The notes under the pieces: model-generated
Seen by the model: the letters and a program-made list of their open reading frames with translations, nothing else
The model's database searches: none
What the model was told of the DNA's origin: nothing
Shown here: positions 1-8,734 of the stretch, one piece after another
Numbering within the stretch: the stretch's first letter is position 1
Layout: each line of letters opens with the position of its first letter
Program-made: the position numbers and the translations under genes
From: Oscillospiraceae bacterium
GTDB lineage: Bacteria > Bacillota > Clostridia > Oscillospirales > Oscillospiraceae
Length of the DNA stretch: 64,000 nucleotides
Assembly: GCA_020025345.1 (NCBI GenBank)
Contig: JAHHSH010000001.1
Coordinates: forward strand, 22,020-86,019
Reading direction: 5' to 3'

Positions 1-512
1 GTGTCACAGAGCAGGACACCAAGGTCGCTGGTCTGGCCCACGAGGCGGGCAAGGCCTGCATCATCGTGGTGAACAAGTGGGATCTGGTGGAGAAAGACGG
101 CAGAACCATGGATCATATGCGCGAGGAGATCCGTCGTGACCTCAGCTATATGACCTATGCGCCCATCCTCTTCATCTCCGCGCTCACCGGCCAGCGTGTG
201 CAGCGACTCTTTGAGCTGATCAACTATGTTCACGAACAGGCGTCTGTCCGTATCACTACCGGTATGCTCAACAGCGTCCTGGCCGACGCACAGACCCGTG
301 TGCAGCCGCCCACGGACAAGGGCCGCCGTCTGAAGATCTATTATATGACGCAGGTGGGCATCCGCCCGCCCCACTTTGTCGCCTTCTGCAACGACAAGGC
401 CCTGTTCCACTTCTCTTATCGGCGTTATCTGGAAAATCAGATCCGCAGCGTTTTCGGTCTGGAGGGTACGCCTATCATCATGACCGTCCGCCAAAAGGGC
501 GAGGAGGAATAA
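1..512 (+). CDS. der: Ribosome biogenesis GTPase Der (EngA), C-terminal part
   Basis: The gene enters from outside the window; the reading frame is open from base 3. The visible part holds the G4 motif NKWD of the second GTPase domain, the G5-like SALTG, and the C-terminal KH-like domain (KIYYMTQVGIRPPHFVAF). Der is a double GTPase that acts in assembly of the large ribosomal subunit. Its stop lies 2 bases before the plsY start, and the plsY ribosome binding site (GAGGAGG) sits in the last der codons, so the two are co-transcribed and probably translationally coupled. The der-plsY order is common in Firmicutes. Identification is firm; only the N-terminal two thirds are missing because of the window edge. 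Confidence 0.96.
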   Translation, partial: VTEQDTKVAGLAHEAGKACIIVVNKWDLVEKDGRTMDHMREEIRRDLSYMTYAPILFISALTGQRVQRLFELINYVHEQASVRITTGMLNSVLADAQTRVQPPTDKGRRLKIYYMTQVGIRPPHFVAFCNDKALFHFSYRRYLENQIRSVFGLEGTPIIMTVRQKGEEE

Positions 513-514
513 CC

Positions 515-1183
515 ATGTCCATCTACTTTGCAGCCCTCGTTGTGTTCCTGCTCTCCTATCTTCTGGGCTGTCTTAACGGTGCTGTCATCACTTCCCACTT
601 CATCATCCGTGACGATGTGCGCTCCCACGGCAGTGGAAACGCTGGTCTTACTAACTTCTACCGCACCTACGGTGCTCGCTACGCGGCGCTGGTGGTTGTG
701 TGCGATATGGGCAAAACCGCTGCGTCTGCCCTCATCGGAGGCCACATGTTCGCCGTCCTCTTCGGCGATTGGACGCTGGGCGCGCTTATCGGCGGCGCCG
801 GCGCTGTGGTAGGCCACATCTTCCCTGTATTCTATGGCTTCAAGGGCGGCAAGGGCATCCTCTCCAGCGGTATGCTGCTGATTTTGCTGGACTGGCGCAT
901 CGCCGTAGTAGCATGGGGTCTTTTCATCCTGCTCGCTGTCTTTACCAGATATGTGTCGCTTGGCTCTTTGGCTGCGGCAGCCAGCTTCCCCATCAGCGCT
1001 TTCTTCGTCTATAACCACAATGTGGTGTACACCGTCTTGAGTGTGCTGATTGCCGTGCTGGTCATCTACAGTCACCGCGCCAATGTCAAGCGGCTCGTCA
1101 CCGGCACAGAGAGCAAATTCCACCGCCATGTAAAAACACCTGCCGCAGCGCAGGAAACAGAGGATAAAGAAACAGAAAACTAA
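515..1183 (+). CDS. plsY: Glycerol-3-phosphate acyltransferase PlsY
   Basis: PlsY transfers an acyl group from acyl phosphate to glycerol-3-phosphate, the first step of membrane phospholipid synthesis, in the cytoplasmic membrane. The 222-residue protein is strongly hydrophobic with about five to six membrane segments. It carries the three family motifs: SGNAGLTNFYRTYG near residue 40, a glycine-rich GHIFPVFYGFKGGKG near residue 110, and HRANVKRL near residue 190. The length is slightly above the usual 190-210 because of a short hydrophilic tail after the last motif, rich in Ala, Glu and Thr. The start follows GAGGAGG with good spacing. It is coupled to der upstream. Confidence 0.96.
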   Translation: MSIYFAALVVFLLSYLLGCLNGAVITSHFIIRDDVRSHGSGNAGLTNFYRTYGARYAALVVVCDMGKTAASALIGGHMFAVLFGDWTLGALIGGAGAVVGHIFPVFYGFKGGKGILSSGMLLILLDWRIAVVAWGLFILLAVFTRYVSLGSLAAAASFPISAFFVYNHNVVYTVLSVLIAVLVIYSHRANVKRLVTGTESKFHRHVKTPAAAQETEDKETEN

Positions 1184-1201
1184 GAAAAGGATGCTTCGGC
1201 T

Positions 1202-2122
1202 ATGAAACACAATCAAGTTCGGCAAATCGTTTTCCCGCTTCTGACGGCTTTGATCTGGGGTACTGCCTTTGTGGCGCAGGATATCTGCGCCGACTTTATG
1301 GGCTCTATGACCTTCAACGCCTCCCGTTTCTTCATTGCATTTCTCGCTTTACTGGTCATCGTTATGATTTTCGGCCGGCTGAAAAAGGATCGTCCGCAGC
1401 TGACGCCGGCAGAAACTAAGAAAGCGCGCAAATCCCTGTTGCTGGGCGGCTTTTGCTGCGGTACGGCGCTGGCGCTGGCGGCTTATCTCCAGCAGGCAGG
1501 CATGGAGTATGGCACGGATGCCGGCAAGGCTGGCTTCATCACCGCACTGTACATCGTGCTGGTACCCATCTTCGGCCTCTTTCTGAAGAAGAAAGTCTCC
1601 CTCCCTGTCTGGGTCAGCGTTGGTCTGGCTGTGGCCGCCCTGTATCTTCTGTGTATCAAGAACGGCTTCACCATCGAGTCCGGCGACCTTCTCTTGCTGC
1701 TGTGCTCTGCCGGTTTCGCCGTCCACATCCTCATCATCGACCATTTCACCCAATTTGTGGACGGCATGAAGCTCAGCTGTCTCCAATTTCTGGTGGCTTC
1801 CATCTGGTCTGCCATCGGTATGCTGATTTTGGAGACGCCTACCTGGGCCTCCATCGTCTCCTGCGCTCTGCCCATCCTCTATGTGGGCATCTTCTCCAGC
1901 GGTGTGGGATACACCCTGCAGATTCTGGCGCAGAAGGACTCCAACCCCACGGTGGTCACCCTGCTTTTGAGCATGGAGTCTGTATTCGCCGTCATCGCCG
2001 GTGCCATACTTCTGCACCAGCAGATGAGCTCCCGGGAGTATTTCGGCTGCGTGCTGATGCTGGTAGCTGTGATCTTGGCACAGATTCCCTTTCCTGAAAA
2101 GAAAAAGGCTGTGAAGGGCTAA
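1202..2122 (+). CDS. EamA / DMT-superfamily transporter
   Basis: A 306-residue, very hydrophobic protein with about ten predicted membrane segments and two EamA repeats. It begins with FPLLTALIWGTAFVAQ and has the second repeat from about residue 150, ending with a lysine-rich tail (PEKKKAVKG). Members of the drug/metabolite transporter superfamily export amino acids, metabolites or toxic compounds; the substrate cannot be read from the sequence. It lies 18 bases after plsY, preceded by AAGGATG, and is followed by a strong hairpin terminator, so it probably ends the der-plsY transcription unit. Confidence 0.88.
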   Translation: MKHNQVRQIVFPLLTALIWGTAFVAQDICADFMGSMTFNASRFFIAFLALLVIVMIFGRLKKDRPQLTPAETKKARKSLLLGGFCCGTALALAAYLQQAGMEYGTDAGKAGFITALYIVLVPIFGLFLKKKVSLPVWVSVGLAVAALYLLCIKNGFTIESGDLLLLLCSAGFAVHILIIDHFTQFVDGMKLSCLQFLVASIWSAIGMLILETPTWASIVSCALPILYVGIFSSGVGYTLQILAQKDSNPTVVTLLLSMESVFAVIAGAILLHQQMSSREYFGCVLMLVAVILAQIPFPEKKKAVKG

Positions 2123-2142
2123 AGCCTTTCCTCCACATACAT

Positions 2143-2183
2143 AAAAGGAGACGCAAAGCACTATGCTCTGCGTCTCCTTTTTC
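2143..2183 (+). terminator. Rho-independent terminator after the EamA gene
   Basis: Inverted repeat with arms AAAAGGAGACGCA (2143-2155) and TGCGTCTCCTTTT (2169-2181) followed by T residues. It lies 20 bases beyond the stop codon of the transporter gene. Confidence 0.85.
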
Positions 2184-2345
2184 ATGCCTTTCTCTTATCC
2201 CGTAACGCCAAACCAGACCAGCCAAAGCACGCCAATCAGAAAAAGCAAGATTCCCCTCTGTTTATACGGTCTTTCCTGTGGCGCTCGGTTCCTATCTCCA
2301 ACCCTTTTCTTGCCGATTCTCCGGTGTCGACCAACGGTTTTTCCG

Positions 2346-2765
2346 CTAATTTTTTCTCTCGTAGTATATCTCTGTAAAGAAACTCACACCCAGCGAAAGC
2401 GTGAACAACAGCGCGCAGCCAGCACCCATGGCGGTGAGGTGCGTCTCGTCATACAGGCTGCCCATGGCAATAAAAATAAGAACCCCTGCCAGCTGCATCC
2501 CCTGCATGATCTGAAAGGCCCGCCGCTTCGTTTTCAGCTCGATCAGCTGATTACGCTCATCCTGCTCTTCCAAGCGATCCTCTGCGGTCAATTTGCGTGA
2601 AAGGCTTCGTGCCAGACTGTCCACACCGAGTAAGCAGCCCACAAGCACTGTCACAACCCCATTTACATCAAACTCATGTTTGACCACGTCCATAATCACC
2701 ATGAAAGCCATCATGGAGAGCCAGACGATACCGAACACAAATTTCTTTTTGTTATAGATTTTCAT
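2346..2765 (-). CDS. Small membrane protein paired with an XRE regulator
   Basis: A 139-residue protein with about four hydrophobic segments: two near the N-terminus (residues 8-24 and 36-46) and two in the C-terminal third (about 92-104 and 112-130). Between them is a charged linker rich in Glu and Arg (LEEQDERNQLIELKTKRRAF). The start codon overlaps the end of the upstream XRE regulator gene by 14 bases, and its ribosome binding site GGAGG lies inside that gene. Pairs of a short XRE repressor and a DUF2178-like membrane protein are common in Firmicutes. The function of such membrane partners is not established and I do not assign one. Confidence 0.75.
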   Translation of the reverse strand: MKIYNKKKFVFGIVWLSMMAFMVIMDVVKHEFDVNGVVTVLVGCLLGVDSLARSLSRKLTAEDRLEEQDERNQLIELKTKRRAFQIMQGMQLAGVLIFIAMGSLYDETHLTAMGAGCALLFTLSLGVSFFTEIYYERKN

Positions 2766-2982
2766 ATCGCAGATCCTCCAATTCCCTGTTTTCTTTCAGA
2801 CAGCACAGCTCCTCGACGCTCACGCCAAATACTTCCGCCATGCGATAGGCCAGCATCAAAGACGGGCTGTACTGTTCCTTTTCGATGGAAATAATGGTTC
2901 GGGCGGATACACGCACCCGATCCGCCAACTGCTGCTGCGTCATCTCTGCCGCCATGCGCAGTTCCTTTACTTTTGTTTTCAC
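2752..2982 (-). CDS. XRE-family transcriptional regulator (short, YozG-like)
   Basis: A 76-residue protein that is almost entirely one Cro/C1-type helix-turn-helix. The core is EMTQQQLADRVRVSARTIISIEK, with the recognition helix around residues 27-37, followed by YSPSLMLAYRMAEVFGVSVEELC. The start is GTG, supported by GGAGGAG nine bases upstream. It is expected to repress its own operon, since tandem palindromes sit between its promoter's -10 box and the start codon. It is translated with the following membrane protein gene by overlap. Confidence 0.88.
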   Translation of the reverse strand: MKTKVKELRMAAEMTQQQLADRVRVSARTIISIEKEQYSPSLMLAYRMAEVFGVSVEELCCLKENRELEDLRYENL

Positions 2983-2999
2983 GTCTCTCTCCTCCAGAA

Positions 3000-3059
3000 C
3001 ATGAAGTCGGCTTCATGTGAAGTTAGCTTCATGTTATCACAGGACAGATTCTTTGTCAA
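3000..3059 (-). promoter_or_regulatory. Promoter and tandem operator of the XRE operon
   Basis: On the minus strand a -35 box TTGACA (complement of 3054-3059) and a -10 box TAACAT (complement of 3031-3036) are separated by 17 bases. Two palindromes follow directly: TGAAG-ttag-CTTCA (3018-3031), touching the -10 box, and ATGAAG-tcgg-CTTCAT (3001-3016). A dimeric XRE repressor bound there would block initiation, so autoregulation is the natural reading (inference). Confidence 0.75.
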
Positions 3060-3091
3060 TACAAAATAGACGTTCTCCCACGTCTACCATC

Positions 3092-3134
3092 AAAAAAAGG
3101 GAGCGCATCCAATACAGATGCGCTCCCTTTTGAC
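3092..3134. terminator. Bidirectional terminator
   Basis: Perfect 15-bp inverted repeat: AAAAGGGAGCGCATC at 3095-3109 and its complement at 3117-3131. A-rich and T-rich flanks allow termination from both sides. It closes the long minus-strand operon that ends with the phosphopantetheinyl transferase gene. Confidence 0.88.
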
Positions 3135-3146
3135 CGCTTGGGATTG

Positions 3147-3671
3147 TTATTCTCTTTTCTCACACACGGCGGCTGTATAGCCCTCCGGCGCCGCAAGTGC
3201 TGCCACGGCATACCCTGCCATAGGCTGCACAAAATGCTTCCAGTGTCCCACCGCAGCGCCGCAGCACTTGAGCCGGGCCTCCGTCTCCGTCCAACGTTGG
3301 AAAAAGACTTCCGGGTCATCTGTCCCAAAGCGCTCACAAAGATGGGGTTTCACTGCTCGCAGCCGCTCCACATCCACGCCCACGGGAACGTCGGACACGG
3401 CACAGAGCACCACATCTCCGCTGTGGCTGAGGCTGAAATGAGCCCCCGTCACCAGTGGTTTTCCATTTTCGCTATACGAAAACGTCACCTGCTCCGGCGT
3501 CAACCCCAACTTTTCTGCCAACATTTCCCGTGCAAGACCGCGGGCACAGAGGTGTGGCTTCGGCGCACGGTATCGCGCCATACGCTGTCGTTCCTCCGGC
3601 GTAAGCCACTGCGTCCACCGCTGGATTTGGTATTCCTCCACCTGCCGTAAATCTAAAAAACGCACTTCCAT
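3147..3671 (-). CDS. 4'-phosphopantetheinyl transferase (Sfp type, short)
   Basis: A 174-residue member of the Sfp/AcpT superfamily, which moves the phosphopantetheine arm of CoA onto carrier proteins. Visible motifs are FSLSHSGD (about residue 79), PVGVDVERL with the Mg-binding Asp and Glu (about 97), and WTETEARLKCCG (about 122), the W-x3-E-A-x3-K signature. The protein is shorter than Sfp (about 224), lacking most of the C-terminal part. It starts 3 bases after the polC stop codon, so it is the last gene of the pyrH-polC run. Its target carrier protein is not evident; no NRPS or PKS gene is in the window. Confidence 0.85.
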   Translation of the reverse strand: MEVRFLDLRQVEEYQIQRWTQWLTPEERQRMARYRAPKPHLCARGLAREMLAEKLGLTPEQVTFSYSENGKPLVTGAHFSLSHSGDVVLCAVSDVPVGVDVERLRAVKPHLCERFGTDDPEVFFQRWTETEARLKCCGAAVGHWKHFVQPMAGYAVAALAAPEGYTAAVCEKRE

Positions 3672-3674
3672 GGT

Positions 3675-6600
3675 TTAGAAGAAAGTAATCTGGCTGGTTT
3701 CCGCCATACCGGCGAACGCACCAAGGTTCTTCAGCTGCTCAATATTGGTCTTGGAGAGCTTATTGCAGCAGTTGGAGAACTCCTCAATGGAGATAAAGGT
3801 CTTACCCTTGCGCTGCTGCACAGTCGCCTGCGCTGCCGCCTCGCCCAAGCCATGGACGGACACAAAGGGCGGCAGAAGGCCGTTCTCGGTCACGAGGAAC
3901 TTGGTGGCGTCCGACTTATAGATGTTGATGGTATCGAAGTGAAAGCCACGGAGGTAGAACTCGTAGCATACCTCCAGCGTCACCATCAGGTTCTGCTCCA
4001 CATCGGTGGCATCCTTGTTGTTCTCGATCTCACGGATCTTCTGCTTCACCGCCTCCAAACCGGCGCAGCAATACTCGGCGTCAAACGCCTTGGCACGGAT
4101 GGAGAAGAAGGTGGCGTAGAACGCCAACGGACGGTGCACCTTATACCATGCAATACGGAACGCCATCATAACGTAGGCCACGGCGTGGGCCTTCGGGAAG
4201 AGGTAGCCGATCTTGGCAAGGGACTCAATATACCAGTCCGGCACATTGTGGGCCCGCATAGCATCCTCCCAGCCATCCTGGAAGCCGCCTTTTTTCACCT
4301 TACCCTTACGGACAGCCTCCATGATTTTGAAGGACATCTTGGGATCAAGCCCCATCTTAATGAGATAGAGCATAATATCGTCACGGCAGCCCACCGTCTC
4401 CAGAACGCTGGCCGTTCCGCTGACGATCAGATCACGGGCGTTGCCCAGCCACACATCTGTACCATGGGAGAAACCGGACAAACGCACCAACGTATTGAAG
4501 TCTTTGGGATGGGTATCCATCAACATGCCGCGGGTAAAGCGGGTATTGAACTCCGGAATGGCCACAGCGCCGGTGGGGCCTAAAATCTCGTCATTTTCAA
4601 AGCCCAACACCTTGGAAGAAATAAAGATACTCATGGTATCCGGGTCGTCCAGCGGGATGGTCTTGGGGTCCACACCGGTGAGATCCTGCATCATCTTGAT
4701 CATGGTGGGGTCATCGTGTCCCAGCATATCCAGCTTTAAGAGGTTATCCTCCATGCAGTGGTATTCAAAGTGCGTGGTGATAGTATCGCTGTCGGTGGCA
4801 TCCGCCGGATGCTGCACTGCAGTAAAATCCTCTACATCCATATCATCCGGCACAACCACCAGACCGCCGGGGTGCTGCCCCGTCGTGCGGCGCACGCCGA
4901 CACAGCCCTGGGTCAAACGGTTCATCTCCGCGTTACCGGCAGTCATGCCATTCTCTTCCAGATATTTCCGCACAAAGCCGAAGGCCGTCTTTTCCGCCAG
5001 TGTACCGATGGTACCGGCACGGAACACCTGCGTCTCGCCGAACATTTCGATGGCGTGACGGTGGGCTTTGGCTTGATATTCACCGGAGAAGTTCAGATCG
5101 ATATCGGGCACCTTACCGCCGCCGTAACCCAGAAAGGTCTCGAACGGGATATCGAAGCCGTCCTTCACATATTTTGTACCGCACTCCGGACAAATCTTGT
5201 CCGGCATATCAGCGCCGCAGCCGTAGCTGCCATCGGTGATAAATTCACTGTGGCGGCACTTGGGGCAGCGGTAATGGGGCGGCAGGGAGTTCACCTCCGT
5301 GATGCCGGACATATAGGCCACCAATGACGAACCCACGCTGCCACGGGAACCTACCAGATAGCCATTCTCCAGACTGCGCTGCACCAGTTTCTGGGCAGAC
5401 ATATACACCACGTCGTATTTGCCGAGGATGCTGTTCAGCTCCACGTTCAAGCGATCCACGATCAGCTGGGGCGGTTTTTCGCCGTAGAGCTCATGGCACT
5501 TGTCCCAAACCATGTTATAAAGATCCTGCTCCGAATTCTCCAGCCGAGGCGGGAACAGCTGTCCCGGCGGCAGAAGCTCGATCTCCTCCACCAGATCTGC
5601 GATGTGGCGGGGATTATCGATGACCACCTCTTCGGCCTTCTCCTCACCCAGATAGGCAAATTCCTTTAGCATTTCATCGGTGGTTTTGAAGTAGATGGGC
5701 AGACTCTCGTTGGCGTCGGGGAACTTCTTACTGGCCAGCAGGATATGGCGGTACACCTCGTCCTCCGGCTCCTGAAAGTGGACATCGCCGGTGGCGCACA
5801 CCGGCTTCCCCAGCTCCTCGCCCAGCCGAACAATCGTGCGGTTAAACTCCCGCAGTTCCTCCTCCGACTGTACCTCGCCCTTGCGCAGCATGAAGGCGTT
5901 ATTGCAAAGGGGCTGGATTTCCAGATAGTCATAGAAGGAGGCGATGCGCTTCAATTCCGCCCAATCCTTGTTGGCAATCACGGCTTGGAACAGCTCACCC
6001 GCCTCGCAGGCAGAACCGATGATCAAGCCCTCGCGGTGCTGCACCAATTCCGTCTTAGGGATGATGGGCACACGCTTGAAATATTTCAGGTTGGAGGCGG
6101 AGACCAGCTGATAGAGGTTCTTCAAGCCCATTTTGTTCTTGGCAAGAATGATGATATGCTTGGGGAATCGGTTGGACTTACTTCCCTTCGGCCGCAGCTT
6201 CAGCATCTCATCATTGATCTCCTGCAAGCGGTGGATCCCCATCTCCTTTTGCATCTTCTCAAAGAAGGGAATCAGCATATACCCCACCATCGCGGCATCG
6301 TCCGAGGCACGGTGGTGGTTGAAGGCCGGCAGATCCAAGTGCTCGGCCACAATATCCAGCTTATACTTGTGGAGCTCCGGCAGCAGGTTCTGCGCCAGAA
6401 TCAGGCTGTCCACATAGGTGGGATCAAACTCCAAGCCCACCTTCCGGCAGCCGGCCCGGATAAAGCTGATATCGAATTCCGCGTTGTGGGCCGCCAGAGG
6501 ACGGCCGTTGACGAATTTCAAAAATTCCCGCAGTGCTTCTTTCAGCTGCGGTGCGTCCGCCAGCATCGCGTCGGTGATACCGGTTAGGCCGATGATCTCC

Positions 6601-7622
6601 GGCGTCAGGCGGCGGTTGGGATTGACGAAAGTCTGGAACCGCTCGGTGATCTCACCGTTTTTCAGCACCACAGCACCGATTTCCGTGATCGCCTCACGGT
6701 TCACCTTCAAGCCCGTTGTCTCAATATCAAAGCAGACGATCTCATCGGCAAAATCCTGATCCTGCGCACCGTGAACCACAATACGATCGTCCAGATTGTT
6801 GACAAAATAGCCCTCCACGCCGTAGAGAATCTTGATCTTGCCCTTGGCAACATGCCATGCGTCCGGGAAGGACTGCACCACACCGTGGTCGGTAATGGCA
6901 ATGGCAGGATGTCCCCAGGAGATGGCCTCCTTGATGACGCTGGTGGTATTGGTCAGCGCATCCATATTGGACATCTGGGTATGGAGGTGCAGCTCCACAC
7001 GCTTACGATCTGCCGTGTCCTTTCGTCCCTCGTGGGTGATCTTCATAATATTCTGGGGGGCCAGCTGAATATCCTTGCCGTCACGGCTCAGTTCAATATA
7101 GCCCTGCACCCGCACCCACATTCCCGGTGCAATGGCATTTTTCAGCGGCTCGGCCTCCCGGCTCTGCATATACTTGCGCACCGTCACAGAGTTGTGGTTA
7201 TCGGTCATGTCGAAGGTGAGACACCATACACCGGGGCGGCGTGTCTCGTACATCTCGGCAGCAAAGACCTTGCCCTCCAGCACCACGTTGCCCATCTTAG
7301 GGTTCAGTCCCTCCATGGTGGACACCTTGCCGCGGATTTCCTTACCCATGAGCACGTCGCTTCCACCACTGCCGCCCTTTCGGGATGCGGTCTGGATATT
7401 GATCCGCAGCTGGTTGAGGTCATACTCCTTTTGCAGCAAATGCCGCATGGCCGTCTGCGCCGCCTCCGGAACGTCACTTTGACACTCCACCATCAACTCC
7501 ATGCTGCGATTTTCTTTATCTAAGGTACCGCCCAAAAGCTGTGCGCCGTCAAATACCAAACGCAACTCACGCGGCGGCACAAAACCGTCAAAAAAATCAA
7601 AAAATGGCACTTTTTCTGACAT
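3675..7622 (-). CDS. polC: DNA polymerase III alpha subunit, PolC type
   Basis: The Gram-positive replicative polymerase with built-in proofreading. Domains in order: a short N-terminal region, an OB-fold (about 90-190), the first half of the PHP domain (LHLHTQMSNMDAL from about 211), and a DEDD exonuclease inserted in PHP (FDIETTGL, Asp299 and Glu301). Then come the second PHP half, the polymerase palm with a four-cysteine zinc finger (about 785-825), and PDIDLNFSG (about 842) with catalytic aspartates. A C-terminal HhH/OB region follows. The 1315 residues compare with about 1437 in Bacillus subtilis; the shortfall is at the N-terminus. The start ATG is preceded by AAAGGA, and no longer in-frame start with homology-like sequence is evident. 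Confidence 0.97.
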   Translation of the reverse strand: MSEKVPFFDFFDGFVPPRELRLVFDGAQLLGGTLDKENRSMELMVECQSDVPEAAQTAMRHLLQKEYDLNQLRINIQTASRKGGSGGSDVLMGKEIRGKVSTMEGLNPKMGNVVLEGKVFAAEMYETRRPGVWCLTFDMTDNHNSVTVRKYMQSREAEPLKNAIAPGMWVRVQGYIELSRDGKDIQLAPQNIMKITHEGRKDTADRKRVELHLHTQMSNMDALTNTTSVIKEAISWGHPAIAITDHGVVQSFPDAWHVAKGKIKILYGVEGYFVNNLDDRIVVHGAQDQDFADEIVCFDIETTGLKVNREAITEIGAVVLKNGEITERFQTFVNPNRRLTPEIIGLTGITDAMLADAPQLKEALREFLKFVNGRPLAAHNAEFDISFIRAGCRKVGLEFDPTYVDSLILAQNLLPELHKYKLDIVAEHLDLPAFNHHRASDDAAMVGYMLIPFFEKMQKEMGIHRLQEINDEMLKLRPKGSKSNRFPKHIIILAKNKMGLKNLYQLVSASNLKYFKRVPIIPKTELVQHREGLIIGSACEAGELFQAVIANKDWAELKRIASFYDYLEIQPLCNNAFMLRKGEVQSEEELREFNRTIVRLGEELGKPVCATGDVHFQEPEDEVYRHILLASKKFPDANESLPIYFKTTDEMLKEFAYLGEEKAEEVVIDNPRHIADLVEEIELLPPGQLFPPRLENSEQDLYNMVWDKCHELYGEKPPQLIVDRLNVELNSILGKYDVVYMSAQKLVQRSLENGYLVGSRGSVGSSLVAYMSGITEVNSLPPHYRCPKCRHSEFITDGSYGCGADMPDKICPECGTKYVKDGFDIPFETFLGYGGGKVPDIDLNFSGEYQAKAHRHAIEMFGETQVFRAGTIGTLAEKTAFGFVRKYLEENGMTAGNAEMNRLTQGCVGVRRTTGQHPGGLVVVPDDMDVEDFTAVQHPADATDSDTITTHFEYHCMEDNLLKLDMLGHDDPTMIKMMQDLTGVDPKTIPLDDPDTMSIFISSKVLGFENDEILGPTGAVAIPEFNTRFTRGMLMDTHPKDFNTLVRLSGFSHGTDVWLGNARDLIVSGTASVLETVGCRDDIMLYLIKMGLDPKMSFKIMEAVRKGKVKKGGFQDGWEDAMRAHNVPDWYIESLAKIGYLFPKAHAVAYVMMAFRIAWYKVHRPLAFYATFFSIRAKAFDAEYCCAGLEAVKQKIREIENNKDATDVEQNLMVTLEVCYEFYLRGFHFDTINIYKSDATKFLVTENGLLPPFVSVHGLGEAAAQATVQQRKGKTFISIEEFSNCCNKLSKTNIEQLKNLGAFAGMAETSQITFF

Positions 7623-7688
7623 ACAGCAACCATTCCTTTCGCTGTGATTGCAGAAATTTCGCCGCCCGAAGAGCGGCGAAATCCCATG

Positions 7689-8729
7689 TTAAAGCTTCTC
7701 AATTTCCTCCATCAAAGCATCCACCAGCTTCTCCTGGGGTACCTTATAGAGGATCTCTCCCTTACGGAACACAAGGCCCTCGCCCTGTCCACCGGCAATG
7801 CCCACATCTGCTGCGGAGGCCTCGCCGGGGCCGTTGACCACGCAGCCCATCACCGCCACCGTAATGGGCTTGGTGCAGTTCTGCAGCCGCCGCTCCACCT
7901 CGTTGGCAATGGGGATCATATCGTACTTCGTTCGGCCACAGGTCGGGCAGGAAATAAGATTCGGCCCCGTCTGGCGAATCCCAGCGGCAGCCAGAATCTT
8001 CTTGGCTGCATAGATCTCCTCCACCGGGTCAGCCGTCAGACTCACCCGCATCGTATCGCCGATGCCCTGGCACAGAAGACCGCCGATCCCGATAGCACTC
8101 TTGATCACGCCCATGGATGGCGTACCCGCCTCCGTGACGCCCAGATGCAGCGGATAATCCGTCTGCTCATGGAGCATCTGATAGGCCTCCATATTCACCG
8201 GCACACGGGAGCACTTCACCGAAATGCAAATGTCATCAAAATTACAGTCGTTCAAAAGATGTACATGGCTCATAGCGCTCTCCACCAGAGCCTCCGCCGT
8301 AACGCCGCCGTACTTACGCAGCAGATCCTTTTCCATGGAGCCGCCATTAACGCCGATACGGATCGGAATACCGCGCTCGCGGCAGGCATCCGCCACGGCA
8401 CGCACGCGGTCTTGGCTGCCGATATTGCCGGGGTTGATGCGGATCTTGTCGATCCCCGCCTCGGCGCAGCGCAGCGCCAGCTTATAGTCGAAGTGGATAT
8501 CCGCCACCAGAGGAATAGAGATCTGCTTTTTAATGGCTGAGATGGCTTCGGCCGCCGCCATATCCGGCACAGCCACGCGGATGATCTCACAGCCCGCCTG
8601 CTCCAAGGCGTGAATTTGGGCTACTGTCGCCTCCACATCCTCCGTGCGCGTATTGCACATGGACTGGATCGCCACCGGCGCACCGCCGCCCACGGTTACC
8701 TTTCCCACATGAATTTCTCGACTCATCAT
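7689..8729 (-). CDS. ispG: 4-hydroxy-3-methylbut-2-en-1-yl diphosphate synthase (flavodoxin)
   Basis: IspG (GcpE) is a [4Fe-4S] enzyme converting 2-C-methylerythritol cyclodiphosphate to HMBPP, the penultimate MEP-pathway step. The 346-residue protein opens with the family start REIHVGKVTVGGGAPVAIQSM and has the TIM-barrel strand VADIHFDYKLAL. The cluster cysteines are visible in SCPTCGRTKYD and GCVVNGPGE. It lies 5 bases after rseP and 67 bases before polC. Together with dxr and uppS it forms an isoprenoid block in this operon. Confidence 0.97.
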   Translation of the reverse strand: MMSREIHVGKVTVGGGAPVAIQSMCNTRTEDVEATVAQIHALEQAGCEIIRVAVPDMAAAEAISAIKKQISIPLVADIHFDYKLALRCAEAGIDKIRINPGNIGSQDRVRAVADACRERGIPIRIGVNGGSMEKDLLRKYGGVTAEALVESAMSHVHLLNDCNFDDICISVKCSRVPVNMEAYQMLHEQTDYPLHLGVTEAGTPSMGVIKSAIGIGGLLCQGIGDTMRVSLTADPVEEIYAAKKILAAAGIRQTGPNLISCPTCGRTKYDMIPIANEVERRLQNCTKPITVAVMGCVVNGPGEASAADVGIAGGQGEGLVFRKGEILYKVPQEKLVDALMEEIEKL

Positions 8730-8734
8730 ATCAC

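Noticed and set aside
2195..2343. Minus-strand frame ending RGILLFLIGVLWLVWFGVTG after the XRE-partner gene
   Set aside because: The tail looks like a membrane segment, but there is no usable start codon or ribosome binding site. It could only be reached by a frameshift at the end of the upstream gene, for which I see no slippery site.
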